Below, piece after piece: positions 1 to 5,043 of a DNA stretch of 6,715 nt. Origin of the DNA: JANOSH01 sp031415695. Its GTDB lineage: Bacteria > Actinomycetota > Acidimicrobiia > Acidimicrobiales > Ilumatobacteraceae. Numbering within the stretch: the stretch's first letter is position 1; every line of letters begins with the position of its first letter. The notes under the pieces were generated by a model that saw only the letters and a program-made list of their open reading frames with translations, was not told the origin of the DNA and searched no databases. The DNA is taken from contig JANOSH010000074.1 of assembly GCA_031415695.1 (NCBI GenBank), positions 1-6,715 on the forward strand, in the 5' to 3' direction. The translations under genes were made by a program, and so were the position numbers.

Positions 1-846
1 GACGATGATCAGGCGATCTATGCCTGGGCTGGCGCGGACATCGAGTACTTCCTGAACATCAAAGGCGACAAGCGCGTGCTGCCAGTCTCATACCGCCTCA
101 AGAGCCGCGTGTTTGAGGCGTGTCAGGCGGTCATCACAGACATTGGGCATCGGTATGCGAAAGACTGGAAGCCCCACGCAGCGGGCGGCTCTGTGGGCGC
201 AATCGACGACCTGAGCGAGATCGACCTGACGCAGGGGACGTGGTACTTCCTTGCGCGCGACGGTCACACCCTCATGCCGGTCATTGATCAGCTGCACGAG
301 CAGGGGTTTCCCTACATCACGCGGTTCCAGGACGGCCTTCGCTCGTCGGTCGAAGATGAACGCGTGAAGGCTGTCTTGCTGTGGGAGCACATGCGCAAAG
401 GGAACGAACTCCCAGGCAAGGATGCGACGCTCGTCTGGCGACTGATCCAGCCAGCCTTGCGCGGCGACATCTGCCAGTGGGAGGCAGGAGACATGGTTCA
501 CATGGCCGACTTCCGCGCCCGCGGCCTGACGTCGGAGGCGAGCTGGCTCGACGTGATCAAGATGTCTACCGTGATGCAGCAGCACATCCAGGCCGTCCGC
601 GCGCGAGGCGAGAGCCTGACGAAGACGCCGAGGATCACCTGCTCAACGATCCACGGGGTCAAGGGAGGCGAGGCGGACAACGTCGTGATCTGCCAGCAGC
701 TGACTCCCAAAGTCTACCGGTCCTACATGGACGGTTCGGAACACGAGACGCGCGTGCTATTCACCGCGATGTCTCGAGCGAAAGAAAGCCTCCTATTCCT
801 TTCACCGCGCACCCCTGCGCACTACAAACTCGAGGGCATCCTATGA
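1..846 (+). CDS. UvrD/PcrA-like SF1A DNA helicase, C-terminal part (5' truncated)
   Basis: ATP-dependent 3'-5' DNA helicase, probably serving phage replication or recombination. The reading frame is open from base 1, so the start and the Walker A and B motifs lie outside the window. The 281 visible residues begin at motif III (DDDQAIYAWAGA, residues 1-12). Motif IV (LPVSYR, about 27-32) follows, then motif V (TIHGVKGGEADNVVI, about 216-230) and motif VI (VLFTAMSRAKESLLFL, about 252-267), which contains the arginine of the ATP site. This motif order and spelling is typical of the UvrD/Rep family. The region between motifs IV and V is short, so the 2B subdomain is probably reduced, as in many phage-encoded members. 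The stop overlaps the next start (ATGA), suggesting translational coupling with the HAD phosphatase. The family call is secure; the precise role in the phage is inferred. Confidence 0.93.
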   Translation, partial: DDDQAIYAWAGADIEYFLNIKGDKRVLPVSYRLKSRVFEACQAVITDIGHRYAKDWKPHAAGGSVGAIDDLSEIDLTQGTWYFLARDGHTLMPVIDQLHEQGFPYITRFQDGLRSSVEDERVKAVLLWEHMRKGNELPGKDATLVWRLIQPALRGDICQWEAGDMVHMADFRARGLTSEASWLDVIKMSTVMQQHIQAVRARGESLTKTPRITCSTIHGVKGGEADNVVICQQLTPKVYRSYMDGSEHETRVLFTAMSRAKESLLFLSPRTPAHYKLEGIL

Positions 847-1418
847 ACATCATTCTTGACTGCGACGACGTGCTTCTTGACTGGATCAAGCGCTTTCGCT
901 TCTTCTGCATGAGCGAGCGGTTCCTCGACCCAGACGAGGTTGGCCCAGGATCCTGGAGCATGGCCGAGTGGCTCGGAGTGACCGAGGACGAGGCGTTCAG
1001 CATGATCCAGGACTTCAACGCGTCCCACCACTTCGCGTTCCTCGACGCGGTCGACGGGGCTCAGGAGGCTATCAAGCGGCTGTCTCGTGGTCACACTTTG
1101 CACGTCCTCACGGCTTGCGCGAAGGACGCGGAGACCATCGAACGGCGGGAACTGAACCTTCAGCGCGAGTTCGGCCCTGTGTTCTGGACTGTCCAGTGCC
1201 TTGCATTAGGCGAGAGCAAGGCTGCGCACTTGCGCGCGTTCGATCCTGGGATCTGGATCGAGGACAACTACAAGCACGCGGTCGCAGGCGTCGAGGCGGG
1301 TCACCGCACCTTCCTGCGACGTCGACCACACAACGCCAGCCTTGAAGCTGCATCAATTCCCGAGATCACCTGGTTCACCGAGTGGTCAGAGGTCGTCGCT
1401 CACATTGAAGGAGTCTGA
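843..1418 (+). CDS. HAD-superfamily phosphatase, probable 5'-deoxyribonucleotidase
   Basis: A 191-aa protein with the four HAD motifs in order: motif I D6-C-D8 near the N-terminus (nucleophile and acid/base aspartates), motif II Thr90 in VLTACAKD, motif III Lys126 in GESKAAHL, and motif IV Glu140-Asp141 in IWIEDNYKHA. Size and motif spelling (ILDCDDVLLDW) resemble the small cytosolic 5'(3')-deoxyribonucleotidase group, which removes phosphate from (deoxy)nucleoside monophosphates. The substrate is not shown by the sequence. The start ATG overlaps the helicase stop (ATGA), and a GAGGG at 832-836 lies six bases upstream, supporting this start; a longer reading in the same frame beginning near 381 is a shadow of the helicase gene. 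Position directly before queD suggests nucleotide metabolism linked to DNA synthesis or base modification (inference). Confidence 0.82.
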   Translation: MNIILDCDDVLLDWIKRFRFFCMSERFLDPDEVGPGSWSMAEWLGVTEDEAFSMIQDFNASHHFAFLDAVDGAQEAIKRLSRGHTLHVLTACAKDAETIERRELNLQREFGPVFWTVQCLALGESKAAHLRAFDPGIWIEDNYKHAVAGVEAGHRTFLRRRPHNASLEAASIPEITWFTEWSEVVAHIEGV

Positions 1419-1420
1419 GC

Positions 1421-1870
1421 ATGCCTTTCCAATCGACCAAGACCTACGGGCATGAGGTCGGCCTGTCGGCCTGCTTCCGCCAATGGCGCGCGCGTTCGCA
1501 CTGCCGCTTCCTGCACGGCTACGCCCTCGCCGTCAAGCTGACCTTCGAGGCAGACGACCTCGACTCCCAGAACTGGGTCGTCGACTTCGGGTCGCTCAAA
1601 CCCCTGAAGGGGATCCTCGAGAACACCTTCGACCACAAGACGCTGGTGGCCGAGGACGATCCTGAGATGACAACCTTCGTGGCCCTCAACGACAAAGGGC
1701 TGATCCAGCTGGTGGTCACCCCGTCGAACGGCTGCGAGATGTTCGCTTACATGGTCTACCAGGTGACCGAGCAATGGCTCAAGGACGCAGGCTATGGCGA
1801 CCGCGTTCGCATCGTGTCGGCCGAGGTTTCCGAGCACGGGGCGAATTCCGCCCTCTACGTCCGCGGGTAG
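1421..1870 (+). CDS. queD: QueD/6-pyruvoyl-tetrahydropterin synthase family protein (variant metal site)
   Basis: A 149-aa T-fold protein of the PTPS/QueD family. QueD converts dihydroneopterin triphosphate, the FolE product, to 6-carboxy-5,6,7,8-tetrahydropterin, the second step of 7-deazaguanine synthesis. Visible landmarks are the catalytic-type Cys28 in SHCRFLHGY, His32, the VVDFGSLK block (53-60), Asp71-His72 in FDHKTL, and the C-terminal Glu138 in SEHGANSALY that would anchor the pterin. Compared with E. coli QueD, the first zinc histidine aligns with Cys18 (LSACFRQW) and the second histidine of the HGH pair is Tyr34 (HGY), so only one of three usual zinc ligands is unchanged. The catalytic Cys/His/Asp set appears intact. 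A strong AAGGAG at 1408-1413, seven bases from ATG, fixes the start. The HAD gene ends two bases before, implying co-transcription. The family call is good; the exact reaction is less sure because of the altered metal site. Confidence 0.85.
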   Translation: MPFQSTKTYGHEVGLSACFRQWRARSHCRFLHGYALAVKLTFEADDLDSQNWVVDFGSLKPLKGILENTFDHKTLVAEDDPEMTTFVALNDKGLIQLVVTPSNGCEMFAYMVYQVTEQWLKDAGYGDRVRIVSAEVSEHGANSALYVRG

Positions 1871-1975
1871 GAGAAATCGGGTGCAGGTGCCTTTTGCGCT
1901 TGCGCCTGATCTATAACTCGGTTATACGTCAAGGACAGGCCCCGCGCCTCAGTAACAGCAACAACGGAGACTACC
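1871..1975 (+). promoter_or_regulatory. Intergenic region with possible operator/promoter upstream of the 204-aa gene
   Basis: The first real break in the gene string. It holds a perfect inverted repeat TATAAC-TCG-GTTATA at 1912-1926. TATAAC differs from the sigma-70 -10 consensus in one base, but no convincing -35 box lies 16-18 bases upstream. A weaker possible hairpin (1884-1890 with 1902-1908, seven pairs including one G-T) precedes it and might be an attenuator or terminator for queD, though there is no T-run. The leader after 1940 is A/C-rich and ends in CAACGGAG (1962-1969), giving a GGAG ribosome binding site six bases before the ATG at 1976. A promoter here is plausible, not demonstrated. 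Confidence 0.45.
1912..1926. repeat. Perfect inverted repeat TATAACTCGGTTATA (candidate operator)
   Basis: Two 6-base arms, TATAAC and its exact reverse complement GTTATA, flank a 3-base centre. The AT-rich element stands out in a GC-rich window and lies about 50 bases before the next start codon. A dyad overlapping a -10-like hexamer is a common arrangement for a repressor operator. The binding protein is unknown. Confidence 0.5.
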
Positions 1976-2590
1976 ATGACCCAGTTCATCGCTCACGCCG
2001 AAACCCCGCGCACCTTTTCCGACAAGAAAGGCGCGACCAAGGCAATCAAGCGCGACCTCGAAAAGACGACCGAGTCGCTCAACGTCACCGGCTACGACGT
2101 GAAGGAGGCCAATGAGGGCCGCTTCGGCGTCGTCGTCTATGTCGATCTGACACCCACCGACGCGCTCAAGCTGGTTGGCAAGGAGCTCGAGGGCTATGTT
2201 ATCGAGGCCAGCCTGCCCGAAGCTGCGCCCGTCAAGAAAGCGTCTGACAAGCCCGCGCCGAAAGACAAGGCCCCGGCCAAGAAGCGCAAATCGGGCGAAG
2301 TCAACGTGGATCCCATGAAGACGCTGGTTGCAGCCCGCGCCGGCTCGAAGCAGGACCTGATCATCGGCTTGCTCAACGTGGGCGCGACGCTCAACGACCT
2401 GCGCAAGGTCTGCACGAAGGCCGACGGGACTGTCTGGGACGACAACTCGATCCGCTCGGCGCTCTACTACGACGTGCACCAGAAGGGCTACGGCGTCCGC
2501 ACGACCTGGGAAGGCGACGTCGCGACCTACTGGCTTGTGCTGCCTGCGAATGTCACGGCACCCCTGCCCGCGCGCACCGCAAAGTCCTAA
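1976..2590 (+). CDS. Unknown two-domain protein with Lys/Pro/Ala linker and winged-helix-like C-terminus
   Basis: A 204-aa protein that I do not recognise by name. Residues about 1-80 form a predicted alpha/beta domain (amphipathic helix around 17-34, strand GVVVYVDL at 51-58, helix 61-71). Residues about 82-108 are a low-complexity, strongly basic linker (VKKASDKPAPKDKAPAKKRK) reminiscent of histone-H1-like tails. Residues about 113-190 look like a small winged-helix domain: helix SKQDLIIGLL, helix LNDLRKVC, helix DNSIRSALYYDVHQKG, then a beta wing ending TYWLVLP. The pattern is reminiscent of DUF3489-type domains, but the match is from memory and weak. The basic linker and possible winged helix suggest DNA binding (inference). 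GGAG at 1966-1969 fixes the start. It lies between queD and queC, with its own upstream gap and a hairpin after its stop, so it may be an independent transcription unit. Confidence 0.8.
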   Translation: MTQFIAHAETPRTFSDKKGATKAIKRDLEKTTESLNVTGYDVKEANEGRFGVVVYVDLTPTDALKLVGKELEGYVIEASLPEAAPVKKASDKPAPKDKAPAKKRKSGEVNVDPMKTLVAARAGSKQDLIIGLLNVGATLNDLRKVCTKADGTVWDDNSIRSALYYDVHQKGYGVRTTWEGDVATYWLVLPANVTAPLPARTAKS

Positions 2591-2626
2591 CATCGCGCTT
2601 GCCCATCGCACTGCGAACGACTAAGT

Positions 2627-2662
2627 TGATTGAAGGCGGCACCAACGTGTCGCCTTCAATCA
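2627..2662 (+). terminator. Strong hairpin, probable transcription terminator
   Basis: TGATTGAAGGCGGCAC (2627-2642) pairs with GTGTCGCCTTCAATCA (2647-2662), giving a 16-bp stem with one G-T pair and a four-base CAAC loop. Only three T residues follow (2663-2665), so it is a weak match to the intrinsic terminator model, but its stability and position 36 bases after a stop codon favour termination or transcript-end protection for the 204-aa gene. Confidence 0.6.
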
Positions 2663-2675
2663 TTTGCTCAGCACT

Positions 2676-2687
2676 GCGTTTAAACGC
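2676..2687. repeat. 12-bp palindrome GCGTTTAAACGC
   Basis: A perfect self-complementary sequence about 40 bases upstream of the queC start. It could be an operator or part of a promoter for the queC operon. Chance occurrence of a 12-bp palindrome somewhere in 6.7 kb is not negligible, so its significance rests on its position. Confidence 0.3.
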
Positions 2688-2727
2688 GCGGTTCCTGTGA
2701 TGGAAACCAGGAAAGGAAAACCATCTC

Positions 2728-3561
2728 ATGACCTCCAAAGCCCTCGTGGTTCTGTCCGGCGGACAGGACTCAACCACATGCCTTTTCTGGGCCCTCGCGC
2801 AGGGCTTCGACGAGGTCCACGCGATCACGTTCGACTACAACCAGAAGCACTCGATCGAGATAGAATCCGCCCGAAAGGTGGCCGAGCTCGCAGGCGTCGA
2901 CTCCCACGAGGTCGTCACGCTTGGCCCGATCCTCAAAGGCACTAGCCCGCTCGTGTCAGGCGAGGAACTCGAGCAATACGAGGACGGCGTGCTTCCTGGT
3001 GGTCTCGAGAAGACCTTCGTGCCGATGCGCAACCAGCTCTTTGCGACGGTCGCGGCCAACCGCGCCTACGTCTTGGGCTGTCAGAACATCATCCTGGGCG
3101 TCTGCCAGGAAGACTCTGGTGGCTATCCTGACTGCCGCCAGGAGTTCATTGACGCGCTCGCGCTGGCCTGCAACCTCGGCACCTTCACGGGTCGCGACGG
3201 CGCGCTGGGTGCAGCCCGATTCCACACCCCGCTCATGGACCTCACCAAAGCTCAGTCGGTCGCCATGGCTCGGCTTCTGCCCGGCTGCTACGAGGCCCTC
3301 GCCTACTCCCACACCTCCTACGACGGTCAGTATCCGCCCCTCGGGTTCGATCACGCGACCGTGCTGCGGGCGCAGGGGTTTGAGAAGGCCGGTGTGGCAG
3401 ATCCCCTCGTGCTGCGGGCGGCTGTCGAAGGCCTGATGGACATGCCGGAGACGTCGAACTACGACGTCGCGCGCGAAGTCACCGAGGCTGGCCCGATTGG
3501 CGACACCTGGACCGCGGACGAGTTCGTCTCGCTCGTCAACGAGGCACAGGGCGAAGCATGA
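2728..3561 (+). CDS. queC: QueC-like 7-cyano-7-deazaguanine (preQ0) synthase lacking the zinc cysteines
   Basis: QueC is a PP-loop ATP pyrophosphatase-type enzyme that turns 7-carboxy-7-deazaguanine and ammonia into preQ0 using ATP. The 277-aa product has the PP-loop SGGQDST (10-16), the FDYNQKH block (35-41), FVPMRNQLF (97-105) and the family hallmark GGYPDCRQEFI (131-141) followed by NLGT. The canonical C-terminal zinc site (Cys-x7/8-Cys-x2-Cys-x2-Cys) is replaced: the aligned positions in TSYDGQYPPLGFDHATVLRAQGF are Ser197, Leu205, Asp208 and Thr211, while the surrounding Tyr-x-Gly and LRAxGF are kept, so the alignment is clear. After the usual family end (ADPL, 224-227) there is an extra tail of about 50 residues. 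The start follows a purine-rich ribosome site. The stop overlaps the folE start (ATGA). The QueC-family call is secure; unchanged catalysis is not. Confidence 0.9.
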   Translation: MTSKALVVLSGGQDSTTCLFWALAQGFDEVHAITFDYNQKHSIEIESARKVAELAGVDSHEVVTLGPILKGTSPLVSGEELEQYEDGVLPGGLEKTFVPMRNQLFATVAANRAYVLGCQNIILGVCQEDSGGYPDCRQEFIDALALACNLGTFTGRDGALGAARFHTPLMDLTKAQSVAMARLLPGCYEALAYSHTSYDGQYPPLGFDHATVLRAQGFEKAGVADPLVLRAAVEGLMDMPETSNYDVAREVTEAGPIGDTWTADEFVSLVNEAQGEA

Positions 3562-4130
3562 TCGAGCAACACTCTTCTGAGCAGCTGATCCGTGAAGTCC
3601 TCGCGCGCATCGAACCCGGTGCGCGCGAGGGACTCGACGAGACCCCTGCGCGTGTCGTCAAAGCATGGGGAACGTGGTTCGGGGGTTACGATACCTCCCC
3701 CACGGACATCCTCAAGGTGTTCGAGGACGGCGCCGAAGGCGTGGACGAGATGGTCATCGAAGTGGACATCCCGTTCTACACCCACTGCGAGCATCACATG
3801 GCGCCCTTCTTCGGGCTGGCCTCGGTCGCCTATATCCCCGACGGGAAGGTGCTCGGGCTGTCGAAGATGAACCGCCTCGTGGACATCTTCGCGCGCAGGC
3901 TCCAGGTGCAGGAACGCCTGACCAACCAGATCGCCGATGCACTCGAGGAGAACCTGCACCCGAAAGGGGTGGGCGTGCTCCTTCGCGCGCGGCACATGTG
4001 CGTCGAGTCGCGGGGTGTTCAACACCGAGGCTGCTCAACCACCACGAGTGCACTTCGCGGTGCGATCAAGAACGAACCGGACGCGCGGATGGAATTCCTG
4101 ATGCTCGCCAAAACTGCAACACCTATCTGA
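3558..4130 (+). CDS. folE: GTP cyclohydrolase I
   Basis: FolE hydrolyses GTP to 7,8-dihydroneopterin triphosphate, the entry step of both folate and 7-deazaguanine synthesis; here the neighbours point to the latter. The 190-aa product (bacterial FolE is usually about 180-220 aa) has the zinc and active-site motif THCEHHMAPF (75-84) with Cys77 and His80 as ligands and His79 beside them. It also has AYIPDGKVLGLSKMNR (91-106), VQER (117-120), and the second zinc motif RHMCVESRG (145-153) with the third ligand Cys148 and the substrate-contacting His146. All expected catalytic residues are present, in contrast to the altered QueD and QueC. It overlaps queC by four bases, with AGGG at 3548-3551 as ribosome site, and ends nine bases before the queF start, so the three genes are almost certainly co-translated. 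Confidence 0.96.
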   Translation: MIEQHSSEQLIREVLARIEPGAREGLDETPARVVKAWGTWFGGYDTSPTDILKVFEDGAEGVDEMVIEVDIPFYTHCEHHMAPFFGLASVAYIPDGKVLGLSKMNRLVDIFARRLQVQERLTNQIADALEENLHPKGVGVLLRARHMCVESRGVQHRGCSTTTSALRGAIKNEPDARMEFLMLAKTATPI

Positions 4131-4133
4131 GGG
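4129..4133 (+). promoter_or_regulatory. Ribosome binding site that decides the queF start
   Basis: GAGGG overlaps the folE stop codon. It lies directly against the ATG at 4134, too close to use, but six bases from the ATG at 4140, which is therefore the better start. Confidence 0.6.
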
Positions 4134-4139
4134 ATGATC

Positions 4140-4781
4140 ATGAAGAAGCTTTCTGAAACTGCAGGCCTGACGAAACTCGGGTCTGAAGGCACCGTCTACG
4201 AGTACCAGGGCGCCGACTACAACCTCCTGGAACGGTTCCCGAACCCGCTGCAGAAGGGACCAGGCCTTGGTACCGTCCTGATCACCGCGCCCGAGTTCAC
4301 GTCGCTCTGCCCTATGACCGGTCAGCCCGACTTCGCGACCATCGTCGTCGAGTACGTCCCGCGGGCGCACTGTGTCGAGTCCAAAGCGTGGAAGCTCTAC
4401 CTTGGTTCGTTCCGCCAGGTGGGCGAGTTCCACGAGTCCTGCATCCGTCGCATGGCGAACGACCTGATCCGTCTGCTCGACCCGCACTGGTTGAAGATCG
4501 AAGGCCAGTTCACCCCGCGCGGCGGCATCCCGTTCTGGCCCAAGGTTGAGTACGAGCGGCCCGACATGATCCTTGACCTCGGCACGATGGAACTCGAGGA
4601 TCCGGAAGTGGACGAGATCATCGAGAAGATGGTCGGCTCGGATCAGTTCGAAGGTGAGATCATCATCAAGAAAGATGGCTACGTCGTCGCGTTCGCCTAC
4701 GAGGACGACGAGGAAGAAGGCGTCTACGTCGCGCGTCTGGACAACCACGACTACGGCAACGCGTCAAGCATCTCGCACTGA
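4140..4781 (+). CDS. queF: QueF-type NADPH-dependent 7-cyano-7-deazaguanine reductase with C-terminal extension
   Basis: QueF reduces the nitrile of preQ0 to the aminomethyl group of preQ1 with two NADPH. The 213-aa product matches the short, single-domain (YkvM/B. subtilis) type. EFTSLCPMTGQPDF carries the nucleophile Cys57 and Asp64. The family NADPH motif appears as VESKAWKLYLGSFR (79-92), and FHE gives His98-Glu99. The spacing of Cys, Asp and His equals that of B. subtilis QueF. FTPRGGI (124-130) ends the conserved core. About 83 residues follow, roughly 45 more than in B. subtilis; this tail is acidic and partly beta-like (EGEIIIKKDGYVVAFAYEDD). I chose ATG 4140 over the in-frame ATG 4134 because GAGGG is correctly spaced only for 4140. 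Presence of QueF implies the base supplied for DNA, or the base once in DNA, is preQ1 rather than preQ0 (inference). Confidence 0.93.
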   Translation: MKKLSETAGLTKLGSEGTVYEYQGADYNLLERFPNPLQKGPGLGTVLITAPEFTSLCPMTGQPDFATIVVEYVPRAHCVESKAWKLYLGSFRQVGEFHESCIRRMANDLIRLLDPHWLKIEGQFTPRGGIPFWPKVEYERPDMILDLGTMELEDPEVDEIIEKMVGSDQFEGEIIIKKDGYVVAFAYEDDEEEGVYVARLDNHDYGNASSISH

Positions 4782-4788
4782 TTAAGGT

Positions 4789-4820
4789 TGGGCCTGCTTT
4801 CGCACTTGAACGCAGGCCCA
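4789..4820 (+). terminator. Hairpin after queF, possible terminator or processing site
   Basis: TGGGCCTGC (4789-4797) pairs perfectly with GCAGGCCCA (4812-4820). After one mismatch three further pairs form (TTC 4799-4801 with GAA 4808-4810), closing a six-base loop. It begins eight bases after the queF stop. No T-run follows, so intrinsic termination is doubtful; a Rho-dependent end, an RNA-stability element, or a processing site separating queC-folE-queF from the next genes are alternatives. Confidence 0.5.
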
Positions 4821-4859
4821 CTGCCCGCTTACAACCAACCGAACCAACGGAGCAACGTC

Positions 4860-5042
4860 ATGAAGTTCTTGAATTCCGCGCAGGTCACGTTCCTGAGGAA
4901 GTCGCGCTCGACACCGCAGGAGGCTGCAATCCTTAAAGCCGCTTTCCAGGTCGTCAATGCGATCTCGCCCTTGTCCGGTCTCGACCCGACCGAAGCACAC
5001 CGCGCGCTCAAAGACGCGTGCCAGAACGCGACGGATCGCTAA
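4860..5042 (+). CDS. Small protein of unknown function upstream of dpdA (60 aa)
   Basis: I do not recognise this product. The 60-aa protein has a basic N-terminal section (FLRKSRS, 11-17) and two likely helices (PQEAAILKAAFQVVNAI, 19-35, and DPTEAHRALKDACQ, 42-55). It has no signal peptide, membrane segment or metal motif. It is probably a real gene because GGAG at 4849-4852 lies seven bases before ATG 4860 and its stop is one base before the dpdA-like start. Longer in-frame readings beginning with TTG at 4788 would run through the hairpin and are less likely. The arrangement suggests translation coupled to the transglycosylase; any functional link is inference. Confidence 0.7.
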   Translation: MKFLNSAQVTFLRKSRSTPQEAAILKAAFQVVNAISPLSGLDPTEAHRALKDACQNATDR

Positions 5043-5043
5043 G

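Larger units (their letters stand above)
2591..2727 (+). promoter_or_regulatory. Intergenic region before the queC-folE-queF operon
   Basis: A non-coding gap holding, in order, a long perfect hairpin (2627-2662), a 12-bp palindrome (2676-2687), a small hairpin with one bulge (GGTTCC 2690-2695 against GGAAACC 2702-2708), and a purine-rich ribosome binding stretch (AGGAAAGGAAAA, 2709-2720) before the queC ATG. If the hairpin ends the upstream transcript, a promoter for the queC operon should lie between about 2665 and 2710, but I see no sigma-70-like pair of boxes there. A phage-specific or activator-dependent promoter remains possible. No preQ1-riboswitch signature is evident. Confidence 0.4.

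Noticed and set aside
381..842. N-terminal extension of the HAD phosphatase frame into the helicase gene
   Set aside because: The extension is Arg/Pro-rich shadow sequence; the HAD motif I lies right after ATG 843, which has its own ribosome site.
1900..1928. Sigma-70 promoter TTGCGC - 16 or 17 bp - TTATAC/TATACG
   Set aside because: The -35 box matches only three of six consensus bases and the -10 is weak; the better -10-like TATAAC has no suitable -35. Kept only as a possible regulatory region.
1949..2611. Long open frame of 220 aa on the minus strand
   Set aside because: It lies opposite the 204-aa plus-strand gene, which has a good ribosome site and plausible protein composition. The antisense product is Arg/Gly/Leu-rich and shows no motif, as expected for a GC-rich shadow frame.
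2663..2727. preQ1 riboswitch in front of queC
   Set aside because: No compact hairpin with A-rich tail and pseudoknot of the preQ1-I type, nor a preQ1-II or -III layout, could be recognised. The hairpin present is a simple long stem.
2728..3561. QatC or another QueC-like anti-phage defence protein
   Set aside because: The neighbours are FolE, QueF, a QueD-like protein and a DpdA-like transglycosylase, not Qat defence partners. The YPDCR motif also fits the biosynthetic QueC family.
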